In this document: one piece after another, positions 1 through 9,772 of the stretch | Position numbering within the stretch: position 1 is the stretch's first letter | How the letters are laid out: each line of letters opens with the position of its first letter | DNA from: Nitratireductor arenosus | GTDB lineage: Bacteria > Pseudomonadota > Alphaproteobacteria > Rhizobiales > Rhizobiaceae | Assembly: GCF_009742725.1 (NCBI RefSeq) | Contig: NZ_WPHG01000011.1 | Coordinates: forward strand, 1-42,417 | Direction of reading: 5' to 3' | DNA: 42,417 nt | Translations under genes and position numbers: made by a program | The notes under the pieces: model-generated | What the model saw: only the letters and a program-made list of their open reading frames with translations | Databases searched by the model: none | What the model was told of the DNA's origin: nothing

Positions 1-136
1 ACGGCAGAAAGCCGATTGCACTCTCCATTCTTGCCTCCCATGCTTTCCGTTAAGCATATAGGAGTTCGAGCCCCGGCGCGACAACCGCGTTCGCGGCGTC
101 AGATTTCAAACTGAGACACTACCAGCGCGGGAGCAT

Positions 137-1078
137 CTAACCGCTGACGGTATACAGGCCGATCGTGTAGGCAATATAGGCCGCCAGCATGACGAAGCCC
201 GTCTTCCGGCCCAGGCGGTCGCGCAGGACAAGCATCGCTGCGAACGCAAGGCTGACCGCCAGCACCAGCGGGACGTCGATCCGCCAGAACCGTTCCGAGA
301 TCGGCAATGGCGCAACGAGCGCCGTCACGCCCAATATGCCGAGTATATTGAAGATGTTCGATCCAACGATGTTGCCGATGGCGACGCCCGCCCGGCCGCG
401 CCATGCCGCCACGACCGAGGTCGCAAGTTCGGGCAGGCTGGTTCCGATGGCCACGATCGACAGACCGACGACGGCCTCGGACACCCCGAGCGCCAGTGCG
501 ATCCTGCTTGCGCCTTCCACCAGGAGGTCGGCTCCGACGAACAACAGCGCCAGCCCCGCCGCAAGCAGTGCCGCGGCGAGCCATGCCGGCTTTTTCGGCG
601 CGACCACCACGGTGCCGCCGTCCGCTTCGCCGCCGGTCCGGCTGGCGCGGTAATGCGCGTAGAGATAAGCTCCCAGCAGCAGGGTCAGCAGCAGGCCGCC
701 CCAGGCGGGCAGCACGCCGCAGGCGGCGGCCAGCAATAGCAGGGCCGTGGCAAAAAGCATCAGGATCACGTCGCGCCGCACATCCCCGCCCCATCCTCCC
801 GACGGAGCGAGCATCGCAGTCACGCCGCCGATCAAAAGGACGTTGGCCATGTTCGAACCGACGACATTGCCGATCGCGATCTCGGGGCGGCCTTTCAGGG
901 CGGCCTCGACGGACACCAGCAATTCGGGCATCGACGTGCCGAACCCGACGACCGTGAGGCCGATCACCAGTTCCGCGACGCCGAACCTGCGGGCCGCGGA
1001 CACCGCGCCGCGAACGAGGAGTTCGCCGCCGCCGAACAACAAAATGAAACCGACGATGACGAAGACGATATCGCGCAC
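137..1078 (-). CDS. Calcium/sodium antiporter (YrbG-like, CaCA superfamily)
   Basis: Inner-membrane cation antiporter of 313 residues, the usual length for YrbG-type proteins, expected to exchange Ca2+ for Na+ or H+. The sequence is almost wholly hydrophobic with about ten membrane segments and shows the two inverted alpha repeats of the family: GFGTSMPE followed by GNVVGSN in the first half, and AIGTSLPE followed by GNIVGSN in the second. The acidic residues of the GTSxPE motifs are the expected ion ligands. The start is a GTG at 1078 with a GGGGAAA stretch about ten bases upstream; no in-frame ATG fits better. It is divergent from the M20 amidohydrolase gene across about 200 bases in which I see no convincing promoter. 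Family assignment is firm; the ion carried is inferred. Confidence 0.9.
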   Translation of the reverse strand: MRDIVFVIVGFILLFGGGELLVRGAVSAARRFGVAELVIGLTVVGFGTSMPELLVSVEAALKGRPEIAIGNVVGSNMANVLLIGGVTAMLAPSGGWGGDVRRDVILMLFATALLLLAAACGVLPAWGGLLLTLLLGAYLYAHYRASRTGGEADGGTVVVAPKKPAWLAAALLAAGLALLFVGADLLVEGASRIALALGVSEAVVGLSIVAIGTSLPELATSVVAAWRGRAGVAIGNIVGSNIFNILGILGVTALVAPLPISERFWRIDVPLVLAVSLAFAAMLVLRDRLGRKTGFVMLAAYIAYTIGLYTVSG

Positions 1079-1284
1079 GGACGAGCATTTCCCCTGGTTG
1101 CCGCCAAGCCCCCTTGCGCGGTCGCGCTAAGATGGGGAGGGCTATCCGGCCATGCAAGTCTGGCCTGTTGCGCGCAGTCGTCCGGGTTGCGCGCCTGGAT
1201 CATCCGATTTCCTTTTGCGCGCCGCCGCCTATCGTGCAAAACGGCGGCACGGGAACGTATAAACGAGCCGGAGGAGAAAACCGC

Positions 1285-2451
1285 ATGCCGATTGTCAACC
1301 GGATTGCCGAGTTCCATCAGGACGTCACCGCGTGGCGCCGCGACATTCACGCGCATCCCGAACTGCAGTTCGACGTCCATCGCACGGCGGCGCTCGTCGC
1401 CGACAAACTCAGGGGATTCGGCGTCGACGAGGTGGTCACCGGGATCGGACGCACGGGCGTGGTCGGCGTCATTCGCGGCCGCAAGACCAACTCAGGCAAG
1501 ACGATCGGCCTGCGTGCCGACATGGACGCCTTGCCGATCCAGGAAGCAGTCGAGCGCCCGCACAAATCCACGACGCCGGGCGTCATGCATGCCTGCGGTC
1601 ATGATGGCCACACCGCCATGCTCTTGGGCGCCGCGCGCTACCTTACCGAAACGCGCAATTTCGACGGCACGGCGGTGGTTATCTTCCAGCCGGCCGAGGA
1701 GGGCGGCGGCGGCGGTCGCGTCATGGTCGAGGAGGGCATGATGGATCGGTTCGCGATCGACGAGGTCTACGGCATGCACAACGCGCCGGGGATTCCGTTC
1801 GGCCAGTTTGCGCTCAGGAGCGGCTCGATGATGGCCGCCGCCGACATGTTCGTCATCGACATCGAAGGCGTCGGCGGGCACGCCGCGCGTCCGCAGCGCT
1901 GCATCGACACGACGCTTGTCGGGGCACACATCATGACCGCCTTGCAGTCGGTGGTGGCGCGCAGCGTCGACCCGGTCGAGGCGGCGGTGATCTCGGTCAC
2001 GACCTTCAAGGCAGGCGACGCCTTCAACGTCATTCCCCAGACCGCGCGGCTCACCGGCACGGCGCGCACCCTGTCGCCGGAAATCCGCGACCTTTTGGAG
2101 GAGCGCATGGCGCGGGTGGTCGAAAACACCGCCGCCGCCTTCGGCGCGACGGCCACGCTCGATTACCAGCGCCATTATCCGGTCTTGTCGAACCATGCCC
2201 GGGAAGCCGGGTTTGCGGCCGAGGTGGCGCGTCAGGTGGCTGGCGACAGGGTCGACACCGAAACGCCGCAGGTCATGGGCGGCGAGGATTTCGCCTTCAT
2301 GCTGGAGGCCCGGCCCGGCGCCTTCATCTATCTCGGCCAGGGCGACACGCAATATCTCCATCACCCCGAATATGATTTCGACGACGAGATCATCCCGATC
2401 GGCTGCTCCTACTGGGCAAGGCTGGTCGAGACCGCGCTGCCGGCCGGCTGA
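1285..2451 (+). CDS. M20 family amidohydrolase/aminoacylase
   Basis: Metal-dependent amidohydrolase of the M20D (hippurate hydrolase, N-acyl amino acid or IAA-amino acid hydrolase-like) group, 388 residues. The start is the ATG at 1285, eight bases after a strong GGAGGAG; a longer open frame upstream has no ribosome site. Metal-ligand motifs are visible: MHACGHDGH with Cys104 and His106, PAEEG with Glu138/139, His165 in GMHNAPG, and a C-terminal HHPEYDF. The lid dimerisation domain starts near residue 185 with GVGGHAARP. No signal peptide, so cytoplasmic. Its substrate cannot be read from sequence. It lies 105 bases upstream of fabD on the same strand, but nothing links it to fatty acid synthesis. 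Confidence 0.9.
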   Translation: MPIVNRIAEFHQDVTAWRRDIHAHPELQFDVHRTAALVADKLRGFGVDEVVTGIGRTGVVGVIRGRKTNSGKTIGLRADMDALPIQEAVERPHKSTTPGVMHACGHDGHTAMLLGAARYLTETRNFDGTAVVIFQPAEEGGGGGRVMVEEGMMDRFAIDEVYGMHNAPGIPFGQFALRSGSMMAAADMFVIDIEGVGGHAARPQRCIDTTLVGAHIMTALQSVVARSVDPVEAAVISVTTFKAGDAFNVIPQTARLTGTARTLSPEIRDLLEERMARVVENTAAAFGATATLDYQRHYPVLSNHAREAGFAAEVARQVAGDRVDTETPQVMGGEDFAFMLEARPGAFIYLGQGDTQYLHHPEYDFDDEIIPIGCSYWARLVETALPAG

Positions 2452-2556
2452 GGACTGGTCGCCCGATACTCCCGGTCATTGTCGGCCCGGCCTTGACTTC
2501 GCGGCCCGTCCTGCCGCACAGGCAGCGTGAGACAAACGAAGGGGAGAAACCGCCCG

Positions 2557-3492
2557 ATGGCGATCGCATTCACCTTTCCCGGACAGGGCAGCCAGGTGGT
2601 CGGCATGGGCCACGAGCTGGCCGAGGCTTTCTCCGAGGCCCGCGCCGTCTTCGACGAGGTCGACGAGGCGCTGGGCGAGAAGCTGTCGACGCTGATCTGG
2701 GAAGGGCCGGAGGAAAAGCTGACCCTGACTGCGAACGCGCAGCCGGCGCTGATGGCGGTCTCCATGGCCGCTTTGCGTGCCATGCAGGCACGCGGACTGG
2801 TGCTGGAGGGCAAGGTCGACTATCTCGCCGGCCATTCGCTCGGCGAATATTCGGCCCTGTGCGCGGCCGGCGTTTTCTCGCTCGCCGACACGGCGCGCCT
2901 GCTGCGCATTCGCGGCAACGCCATGCAGGCGGCCGTGCCCCCGGGCGAGGGGGCGATGGCGGCCATCCTGGGCCTAGACGATGCTGAGGTCGAAGCCGCC
3001 TGCCAGGCAGCCGGCAACGGCATTTGCCAGATCGCCAACGACAATGGCGGCGGTCAGATCGTCATCTCCGGCGCCAGGGCGGCCGTCGAGGCCGCGGCCG
3101 CAAGGTGCACCGACAAAGGCGCCAAACGCGCCATCATGCTGCCGGTCTCCGCGCCCTTCCATTCCGCGCTGATGGCGCCGGCGGCCGAGGCGATGCGTGC
3201 GGCGCTGACCGATGTGACGATGAAGACGCCTACGGTTCCGGTGGTGGCCAACGTCACCGTCACCCCGCTCACGGACCCGGTCGAGATCGCCCGGCGGCTG
3301 GTCGAGCAGGTCACCGGCCGCGTGCGCTGGCGTGAGACGGTGGAGTTCTTCGCCGGAAATGGCGTGACCGGGCTTTACGAGATCGGCGCCGGCAAGGTGC
3401 TGTCGGGGCTCGCCCGTCGCATCGACCGCACCCTCGCGGCCACCAGCGTCGGGGGCCCGGCCGATATCGACGCGGCGCTCGCCGCCTTGTGA
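2557..3492 (+). CDS. fabD: Malonyl-CoA:ACP transacylase FabD
   Basis: Loads malonate from malonyl-CoA onto acyl carrier protein for type II fatty acid synthesis. 311 residues, normal for the family. The FPGQGSQ motif sits at residues 7-13, the nucleophile serine is Ser94 in GHSLGEYSA, and the catalytic His202 is in SAPFHSALM. I chose ATG 2557 because AAGGGGAG lies just upstream and the conserved start MAIAFTFPGQG begins there; an upstream in-frame GTG at 2527 adds non-conserved residues. First gene of the cluster fabD-fabG-acpP-fabF-mltG-yicC-gmk. FabG follows after 32 bases, so the two are probably co-transcribed. A TTGACT at 2493 could be a -35 box but has no clear -10 partner. Confidence 0.97.
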   Translation: MAIAFTFPGQGSQVVGMGHELAEAFSEARAVFDEVDEALGEKLSTLIWEGPEEKLTLTANAQPALMAVSMAALRAMQARGLVLEGKVDYLAGHSLGEYSALCAAGVFSLADTARLLRIRGNAMQAAVPPGEGAMAAILGLDDAEVEAACQAAGNGICQIANDNGGGQIVISGARAAVEAAAARCTDKGAKRAIMLPVSAPFHSALMAPAAEAMRAALTDVTMKTPTVPVVANVTVTPLTDPVEIARRLVEQVTGRVRWRETVEFFAGNGVTGLYEIGAGKVLSGLARRIDRTLAATSVGGPADIDAALAAL

Positions 3493-3524
3493 CGAACGGC
3501 TCTAGCCCCAGCAGGAGATGAACC

Positions 3525-4262
3525 ATGATTGACCTTACCGGCCGCAAGGCCCTGATCACCGGCGCTTCCGGTGGTATCGGCGAGGCGGTCGCCCGCCTGC
3601 TGCACGCCCAGGGCGCGCGCGTCGGCCTACATGGAACCCGTGTCGAAAAGCTCGAGGCCCTTGCCGGCGAACTCGGCGAGCGTGTGACGATCTTTCCGGC
3701 CGATCTGTCCGACCGTGCCGCCGTCAAGGCACTGGGCCAGAAGGCGGAGACTGAGCTCGAAGGCGTCGACATCCTCGTCAACAATGCCGGCATCACCCGC
3801 GATGGCCTGTTCGTGCGCATGTCGGACGATGACTGGGACGCGGTTTTGGAGGTCAATCTGACCGCCGTCTTCCGCCTGACGCGCGAACTCACCCATCCGA
3901 TGATGCGCCGCCGCTTCGGCCGCATCGTCAACATCACCTCCGTCGTCGGCGTCACCGGCAATCCCGGCCAGGCCAATTACTGCGCCTCCAAAGCCGGCAT
4001 GATCGGCTTCTCGAAATCGCTGGCGCAGGAAGTGGCGAGCCGCAACATCACCGTCAATTGCGTGGCGCCCGGCTTCATCGAATCGGCGATGACCGGCAAG
4101 CTCAACGACAAGCAGCGTGACGCGATCATGGGGGCGATCCCGATGAAGCGCATGGGAACCGGCGCCGAGGTAGCCGCAGCCGTGGCCTTCCTCGCCTCCA
4201 CGGAGGCGGCCTATATGACGGGACAGACCCTGCACGTGAACGGCGGCATGGCGATGATTTGA
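3525..4262 (+). CDS. fabG: 3-oxoacyl-ACP reductase FabG
   Basis: NADPH-dependent reductase for the first reduction of the fatty acid elongation cycle. A classical short-chain dehydrogenase of 245 residues: cofactor loop GASGGIG at 13-19, NNAG near 86, and catalytic Ser139, Tyr152 and Lys156 in the YxxxK arrangement. The C-terminal TGQTLHVNGGMAMI is typical of FabG. AGGAG at 3513-3517 fixes the ATG at 3525. It sits between fabD and acpP, which argues for housekeeping FabG rather than a paralogous SDR. A 279-base gap follows before acpP, the largest in this cluster. Confidence 0.96.
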   Translation: MIDLTGRKALITGASGGIGEAVARLLHAQGARVGLHGTRVEKLEALAGELGERVTIFPADLSDRAAVKALGQKAETELEGVDILVNNAGITRDGLFVRMSDDDWDAVLEVNLTAVFRLTRELTHPMMRRRFGRIVNITSVVGVTGNPGQANYCASKAGMIGFSKSLAQEVASRNITVNCVAPGFIESAMTGKLNDKQRDAIMGAIPMKRMGTGAEVAAAVAFLASTEAAYMTGQTLHVNGGMAMI

Positions 4263-4541
4263 GCCGCCGCGTCGCTGATTCGGTCGCGGCCGTCCGACGG
4301 GTGCCGAAATGGCGGCGTTGCGCCTTCTTCCGGCGTGTTTTCGCCTTTGCCGGTCCGGGTTTTCATGGTATGCGGCCCGGCAAACTGGCGATCCGGGCAC
4401 AGTCCGCCGTGCGTTTTGCGCCGGTTTTTCGTCCGGAGAAGCCGTGGCCGGTCATGCCGGCGTGGCGCGATCTTTCAACTTGATTAGCGGGCATCCTGCC
4501 GCTAACGAAGACCAACTTGAACCGAAGTCGAGGGTTTCCAA

Positions 4542-4778
4542 ATGAGCGACACCGCAGAGCGCGTCAAAAAAATCGTTGTAGAGCATCTTGGCGTTGAAGC
4601 CGACAAGGTCACCGAGGGCGCGAGCTTTATCGACGACCTTGGCGCGGACAGCCTGGACACCGTCGAACTGGTCATGGCCTTCGAGGAAGAGTTCGGGGTC
4701 GAGATCCCCGACGACGCGGCCGAGACGATCCTGACCGTGGGCGATGCGGTCAAGTATATCGACAAAGCCTCCGCCTGA
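4542..4778 (+). CDS. acpP: Acyl carrier protein
   Basis: Small acidic carrier of growing acyl chains, 78 residues. The phosphopantetheine attachment site is Ser37 in GADSLDTVE, after the helix-I region typical of housekeeping AcpP. Cytoplasmic. It is followed after 47 bases by fabF. The 279 bases upstream hold no convincing gene. A TTGATT at 4480-4485 with a weak GCTAAC-like -10 is the best promoter trace I see, too weak to list separately. An independent acpP promoter is common in other bacteria and would explain the gap, but that is inference. Confidence 0.97.
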   Translation: MSDTAERVKKIVVEHLGVEADKVTEGASFIDDLGADSLDTVELVMAFEEEFGVEIPDDAAETILTVGDAVKYIDKASA

Positions 4779-4825
4779 CACGCAGCTTTCGGGCAATTCC
4801 GCAAAATATCCGTGGTGGTTGAGTG

Positions 4826-6088
4826 ATGAGACGTGTCGTCGTCACGGGAATGGGCCTCGTTTCCCCTTTCGGGGTAGGCGTTGAGCATTCCTGGCGCCGT
4901 CTTTTGTCGGGTGAAAGCGCGGCACGGCGGGTCGAGCATTTCGAGACTGACGACCTGCCGTGCAAGATCGCCCATGTCGTCCCGCGCGGCGATGGCGGCG
5001 ATGGCACGTTCAATCCCGACCACGTGCTTGAGCCCAAGGAACAGCGCAAGGTCGGTGATTTCATCATCTACGGGATCGCCGCCGCCGATGAGGCATTGAG
5101 GGATTCGGGCTGGACACCGAAAACGCCGGACGAGCAGAACACGACCGGCGTGATGATCGGTTCCGGCATCGGCGGCGTCGAGGGCATAGCCGAAAACGCG
5201 CTCATTTTGCGCGACCGCGGCCCGCGCCGTATCAGCCCGTTCTTCATTCCCGGCAACATCATCAACCTGGTCTCCGGCCAGGTTTCGATCCGGCACGGCC
5301 TGAAAGGGCCGAACCACGCCGTGGTCACGGCCTGTTCGACCGGCGCGCATGCGATCGGCGATGCCGCGCGCTTGATCGCTTTCGGTGATGCCGAGGTGAT
5401 GCTGGCCGGCGGCGCGGAAGCGCCGATCAACCGATTGTCGCTTGCCGGCTTCGCGGCTTGCCGGGCCCTATCCACCGCCTACAACGACACGCCGCAAAAG
5501 GCCTCGCGTCCCTATGACCGCGATCGCGACGGCTTCGTAATGGGCGAAGGCGCCGGCGTGGTCGTACTCGAGGAGCTGGAGCACGCCAAGGCGCGCGGCG
5601 CGAGGATCTACGCCGAGGTGATCGGCTACGGTCTCAGCGGCGACGCCTTCCACATCACCGCTCCCTCCGAAGACGGCGACGGCGCCTATCGCTGCATGAG
5701 CGCGGCCCTCAAGCGCGCCGGCCTGACACCCGCTGACGTCGACTACATCAATGCGCACGGCACCTCGACGATGGCCGACACCATTGAGTTGGGCGCGGTC
5801 GAGCGGTTGGTGGGCGAGGCGGCCTCGCGGATCGCCATGTCCTCGACAAAGTCCTCCATCGGCCATCTCCTGGGCGCGGCCGGGGCGGCCGAGGCGATCT
5901 TTTCCATTCTGGCCATCCGCGACAACAAGGCCCCAGCGACCATCAATCTGGAAAACCCGTCCGTCGAAACCGCGCTCGACCTGGTGCCCAATCGGCCCAA
6001 GGATCGGACGATCGATGTGGCGCTGTCGAACTCATTCGGCTTCGGGGGCACCAATGCTTCGCTCGTTTTCCGTCGCCATGATGGCTGA
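4826..6088 (+). CDS. fabF: 3-oxoacyl-ACP synthase II FabF
   Basis: Condenses malonyl-ACP with acyl-ACP during elongation. 420 residues from ATG 4826; the GTG three bases earlier would only add one residue. The active-site nucleophile is Cys170 in VVTACSTGAH; the decarboxylation histidines are His311 in INAHGTST and His347 in SIGHLLGAAG, with the conserved Lys342. The C-terminal GFGGTNASLVF motif is intact. The ribosome site is weak (GGTGG). MltG follows after 102 bases. The KAS II assignment rests on full-length similarity plus its place beside acpP. Confidence 0.96.
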   Translation: MRRVVVTGMGLVSPFGVGVEHSWRRLLSGESAARRVEHFETDDLPCKIAHVVPRGDGGDGTFNPDHVLEPKEQRKVGDFIIYGIAAADEALRDSGWTPKTPDEQNTTGVMIGSGIGGVEGIAENALILRDRGPRRISPFFIPGNIINLVSGQVSIRHGLKGPNHAVVTACSTGAHAIGDAARLIAFGDAEVMLAGGAEAPINRLSLAGFAACRALSTAYNDTPQKASRPYDRDRDGFVMGEGAGVVVLEELEHAKARGARIYAEVIGYGLSGDAFHITAPSEDGDGAYRCMSAALKRAGLTPADVDYINAHGTSTMADTIELGAVERLVGEAASRIAMSSTKSSIGHLLGAAGAAEAIFSILAIRDNKAPATINLENPSVETALDLVPNRPKDRTIDVALSNSFGFGGTNASLVFRRHDG

Positions 6089-6190
6089 ACGGTCGCTCCG
6101 GTCGTCAATTTTGCCATATTCATCGCTAGTTCTTGCAACGTCCCGGCGGGCGGTGGCGAGCCTTGGCACAATGGAGAAGCGTGACGGCCG

Positions 6191-7363
6191 ATGAGTACGG
6201 AACCGGCAAACGAAACCACTTTCGGCAACAGGGGCGAGGCGCCGAAGCCGATCGTGCCGAAATCCGCCAGCGAGGCGCTGCGTCCCGAAGAGGGCACGCC
6301 ACCGCCGCGGCGTTCGCAGGGGTCACGCAACCAGTTCGTCGTTTTCATGAATTTCGTTATGTCGACGGTGATCTTCGTGGTGCTGGTCGCCGGCCTCGCC
6401 GTTTATCTGGGAAAACGGGAATTCGACAGTCCCGGTCCGGCGCAAAGCACCGAGATGGTGCTGGTCAAGCCCGCCACGGGCGTCTCCGAGATCGCCCTGA
6501 TGCTGGAGCGGCGAAACCTGGTCAGCGACCGCCATGTGTTCCGGCTTGGCGTCAGGGCGGCTGGCGCCGACAACGCCCTCAAGGCGGGTGAATACGAGAT
6601 CAAGGCCGGAGCCTCCATGCGCGACATCATGGATCTTCTGGTCAGCGGGCGTTCAGTGCTCTATTCGCTGACCATTCCCGAGGGGTTGACAGTCAGCCAG
6701 GCCTTTGACCGGATCGCCAAGCACGAGGCGCTGACCGGCGAGATGCCGGCCGAACTGTCACCGGAAGGGGCGCTGATCGCCGACACGCAGCGCTTCACGC
6801 GCGGAACCACGCGCGCCGAACTGATCGAAAAGATGACCGCCGACCAGCAAAGCCTCGTCGAAGAGACCTGGCAACGCCGCGTCGAGGGCCTGCCGCTGAA
6901 GAATATCGACGAATTCGTGACGCTTGCCTCGATCGTCGAAAAGGAGACAGGCCGCGCCGACGAACGTTCGCGCGTCGCAGCCGTCTTCATCAATCGGTTG
7001 AAGCGCGGGATGCGGCTCCAGTCGGACCCGACGATCATCTACGGCCTGTTCGGTGGCGAGGGCAAACCGGCCGACCGACCGATCTACCGTTCCGACATCG
7101 ACAAGCCGACACCTTACAACACCTATCTGATCGACGGCCTGCCGCCGACGCCAATCGCCACGCCCGGCCGCGCCGCGCTGGAGGCGGTCGCCAACCCGTC
7201 CACGACCGACGAGCTTTATTTCGTGGCCGATGGTACAGGAGGTCATGTGTTCGCCAAGACGCTGGACGAGCACAACGAAAACGTCGCGCGCTGGCGCGCG
7301 ATCGAGAAGAAGAAGAGGGACGAGGCGGGCGAAGCCGGTCAGGACGAAAACGGTTCGAACTGA
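6191..7363 (+). CDS. mltG: Endolytic transglycosylase MltG
   Basis: Membrane-anchored lytic transglycosylase thought to cut nascent glycan strands and so terminate peptidoglycan polymerisation. 390 residues: a cytoplasmic, proline- and charge-rich N-terminus of about 45 residues, one transmembrane helix around 44-70, then a periplasmic YceG domain. The catalytic glutamate is in LASIVEKETG, followed by FINRL, QSDPTIIYGL and the DGLPPTPIATPG motif typical of the family. ATG 6191 is preceded by GGAGAAGC. The C-terminus is a short charged tail. It follows fabF and precedes the yicC-like gene by 20 bases, the standard rhizobial order. Confidence 0.95.
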   Translation: MSTEPANETTFGNRGEAPKPIVPKSASEALRPEEGTPPPRRSQGSRNQFVVFMNFVMSTVIFVVLVAGLAVYLGKREFDSPGPAQSTEMVLVKPATGVSEIALMLERRNLVSDRHVFRLGVRAAGADNALKAGEYEIKAGASMRDIMDLLVSGRSVLYSLTIPEGLTVSQAFDRIAKHEALTGEMPAELSPEGALIADTQRFTRGTTRAELIEKMTADQQSLVEETWQRRVEGLPLKNIDEFVTLASIVEKETGRADERSRVAAVFINRLKRGMRLQSDPTIIYGLFGGEGKPADRPIYRSDIDKPTPYNTYLIDGLPPTPIATPGRAALEAVANPSTTDELYFVADGTGGHVFAKTLDEHNENVARWRAIEKKKRDEAGEAGQDENGSN

Positions 7364-7383
7364 TCCGGCTCCAGGGGGGCACG

Positions 7384-8271
7384 ATGGCGCTACAAAGCAT
7401 GACGGGCTTTGCCCGTGCGGCGGCCGATCGGGACGGCACCGCGATTTCCTGGGAGGTACGCTCGGTCAATGGCCGCGGCCTCGACGTGCGTCTGCGCTTT
7501 CCGCCGGGCTTCGAGCGGCTCGAACTGCCGGCCAAGCAGGCGGTGCAGCGAAAATTTTCGCGAGGAAACGTCCAGGCCACGCTGGTCGTCAACAGGCAGC
7601 AAGGTCTCGCCCAGCCCGTCGTCAACGAGGCGTTCCTGCGCGACGTCGCCGGCCTCGCCAAGCGGCTGCAGGAACAGTTCGGCTGCACGCCCGCCTCCGC
7701 CGACGGTCTGCTTTCCCTACGTGGGGTGCTCGATATCCCTGACACAGTCGAGGACGAGGAAGGGCGCGAAGCTCTTGACGCGGTGATCATGACCGCGTTC
7801 GACAACGTGCTGGCCGATCTTGAAGCGGCCCGCCTGGCGGAGGGCAGGCAGCTTGCCGGCTTGCTCGAAGACCATGTCGCCACGATCGAGAAGTTCACCC
7901 GCAACGCCGAAGCCGATCCCTCGCGCGAGCCGGCGGCCATTCGCGAGCGCATCGCCATGCAAGTCGCACTGCTGATCGATTCGGCCAAGGGGTTCGACGA
8001 CCAGCGCCTTCATACCGAGGCCGCGATCCTGGCGACGCGCGCTGACATCCGTGAAGAGATCGATCGGTTGAAGTCCCATGTCGCAACGGCGCGGCAATTG
8101 CTGGAAAAGGGCGGTGCTGTCGGGCGCAAGCTCGATTTTTTGGCGCAGGAGTTCAACCGCGAATCGAATACGCTGTGCTCCAAATCCAATGCGACATCGG
8201 TTACCGCCATCGGGCTCGAACTGAAGGCCGTGGTTGATCAGTTTCGCGAACAGGTTCAGAATCTGGAGTAG
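7384..8271 (+). CDS. yicC: YicC-family endoribonuclease
   Basis: YicC/YloC protein of 295 residues, a family with metal-dependent endoribonuclease activity described in Escherichia coli and Bacillus. The N-terminal domain opens with the conserved MTGFARA, followed by SWEVRSVNGRGLDVRLRFP. The C-terminal DUF1732 domain carries the conserved EEIDRLKSH and GRKLDFLAQEFNRESNTLCSK stretches, and the protein ends in the usual AVVDQFREQVQNLE. A GGGGGG precedes ATG 7384. The stop is three bases before the gmk start, so translation of the two is probably coupled; this pairing is widely conserved. Confidence 0.93.
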   Translation: MALQSMTGFARAAADRDGTAISWEVRSVNGRGLDVRLRFPPGFERLELPAKQAVQRKFSRGNVQATLVVNRQQGLAQPVVNEAFLRDVAGLAKRLQEQFGCTPASADGLLSLRGVLDIPDTVEDEEGREALDAVIMTAFDNVLADLEAARLAEGRQLAGLLEDHVATIEKFTRNAEADPSREPAAIRERIAMQVALLIDSAKGFDDQRLHTEAAILATRADIREEIDRLKSHVATARQLLEKGGAVGRKLDFLAQEFNRESNTLCSKSNATSVTAIGLELKAVVDQFREQVQNLE

Positions 8272-8274
8272 CCC

Positions 8275-8931
8275 ATGGGCGCCACGCCGCCGTCCTCGTC
8301 CATTCGCCGCCGGGGCCTGATGCTGGTTTTGTCGTCGCCGTCCGGCGCCGGCAAATCGACGATCGCGCGCACCCTGCTGGAAAATGACGGCGGGCTCGAA
8401 TTGTCGGTGAGCGTGACGACCCGTCCGCGCCGCGGCAGCGAGATCGACGGCGTGCATTATCATTTCCTGTCGATGCGCGACTTCGAACGCATGCGCGACA
8501 CCGAGGCGCTGCTGGAAGCCGCCGAAGTGCATGGCAATTTCTACGGCACGCCGCGCGAGCCGGTCGAGATCGCCATGGACGAAGGGCGCGACATGCTGTT
8601 CGACATTGACTGGCAGGGCGCCGAACAGCTCAAGGCGACGATGCCCGCCGATATCGTGTCGATCTTTATTCTGCCGCCGTCGATGACGGAACTGAAGTCG
8701 CGGCTGCGCCGGCGGGCGGAGGATTCCGATGCCACCATCCAGACCCGGCTTGAAAACGCCCGCTCCGAAATCGAACACTGGCGCGACTACGATTATGTCG
8801 TCGTCAATGATGATCTCGATCGCGCCTATGCCGCCGTGCGCGCGATCGTCATTGCCGAGCGGCTGAAACGCGACCGCAGGCCCGGCTTGTTCGATTTTGT
8901 CAGCGGGCTGCTTGCCGAGCGGACCGAATAG
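8275..8931 (+). CDS. gmk: Guanylate kinase
   Basis: Phosphorylates GMP to GDP with ATP. 218 residues. The P-loop is PSGAGKST near residue 22, followed by the GMP-binding region with [29 protein letters not shown] is the typical core strand and helix, and the lid is RRRAEDSD. About a dozen non-conserved residues precede the core, as in other rhizobial Gmk. It is the last gene of the fab cluster and converges with rsmA, leaving only seven bases; I see no intrinsic terminator there, so opposing transcripts may overlap. Confidence 0.96.
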   Translation: MGATPPSSSIRRRGLMLVLSSPSGAGKSTIARTLLENDGGLELSVSVTTRPRRGSEIDGVHYHFLSMRDFERMRDTEALLEAAEVHGNFYGTPREPVEIAMDEGRDMLFDIDWQGAEQLKATMPADIVSIFILPPSMTELKSRLRRRAEDSDATIQTRLENARSEIEHWRDYDYVVVNDDLDRAYAAVRAIVIAERLKRDRRPGLFDFVSGLLAERTE

Positions 8932-8938
8932 AGCCGCG

Positions 8939-9772
8939 TCAGCCCTCGAACGCTTCTGCAAGCGCGACGAATTCGGCGATCGAAAGCGTTTCGGCGCGCC
9001 GTGTGCCGTCGATCCCCACCTGCTCCAGCAGCGTGTCCCCGCCGAGCGCCTTCAGGCTCTGGCGCAGCATCTTGCGGCGCTGGCCGAAGGCGGCCTGTGT
9101 GACGCGCGCGAGTCGGCTGGCATCGCTGGCCAGCGGGACGGGTCGTGGCGTCAGGTGGACGACCGCCGAGGTGATTTTAGGCGGCGGGGTAAAGGCCTCG
9201 CGCGGCACGGTGAAGGCGATCCGGGCCGATGTGCGCCAGCCGGCAAGCACGCCGAGCCGCCCGTAGGCGTCGTCGCCAGGGGCGGCCACGATCCGCTCGG
9301 CGACCTCGCGCTGGAACATCAACGTCATCGAGGCATAAAACGGCGGCCAGGGTTCCACGGTGAGCCAGCGCACCAGAAGCTCGGTGCCGATATTGTAGGG
9401 CAGGTTGGCGATGATCAACACGCGCTCGGCCTCTGCCGCGAGTGTTGCGAGATCGGTCTTCAGCGCGTCGCCGGCGACGATGTCGAGCCGGCCTGGATAA
9501 AGGTTCGATATCTCCTCAAGGGCGGCGAGGCAACGTTCGTCGCGTTCGATGGCGATGACCCGCGCAGCACCGTTCGCCAGAAGCGCCCGCGTCAAGCCGC
9601 CTGGACCGGGACCGACCTCGATCACCGTCGCGCCGGCAAGCTCGCCCGCCGTGCGTGCGATCTTCGCGGTCAGGTTGAGGTCGAGCAGAAAATTCTGGCC
9701 GAGGGACTTTTTCGCGGCAAGCCCATGCTGCCGGATAACCTCGCGCAAGGGAGGCAGGCCGTCGCTCGTCAT
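8939..9772 (-). CDS. rsmA: 16S rRNA (adenine(1518)-N6/adenine(1519)-N6)-dimethyltransferase
   Basis: KsgA/RsmA dimethylates two adenines in the 3' terminal hairpin of 16S rRNA during small-subunit assembly. 277 residues. Motif X is [11 protein letters not shown], motif I is [14 protein letters not shown], motif IV is [11 protein letters not shown], and [12 protein letters not shown] follows. The ATG at 9772 is chosen because it lies in an ATGA overlap with the pdxA stop and the conserved N-terminus starts there; the longer frame upstream is pdxA sequence in another frame. Last gene of the lptF-to-rsmA operon; the pdxA-rsmA order matches the Escherichia coli lptD-surA-pdxA-rsmA operon. Confidence 0.95.
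   Translation of the reverse strand: MTSDGLPPLREVIRQHGLAAKKSLGQNFLLDLNLTAKIARTAGELAGATVIEVGPGPGGLTRALLANGAARVIAIERDERCLAALEEISNLYPGRLDIVAGDALKTDLATLAAEAERVLIIANLPYNIGTELLVRWLTVEPWPPFYASMTLMFQREVAERIVAAPGDDAYGRLGVLAGWRTSARIAFTVPREAFTPPPKITSAVVHLTPRPVPLASDASRLARVTQAAFGQRRKMLRQSLKALGGDTLLEQVGIDGTRRAETLSIAEFVALAEAFEG

Noticed and set aside
60-80. GTTCGAGCCCC resembling a tRNA T-arm
   Set aside because: No matching T-stem, acceptor stem or anticodon arm can be built around it on either strand.
1-136. Possible gene or terminator left of the antiporter gene
   Set aside because: Only short imperfect hairpins without T-runs and no convincing coding signal.
4259-4545. Two small open frames (about 74 and 78 codons) in the fabG-acpP gap
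   Set aside because: They overlap each other in different frames, lack ribosome sites and have no recognisable features; the gap is more likely an upstream region of acpP.
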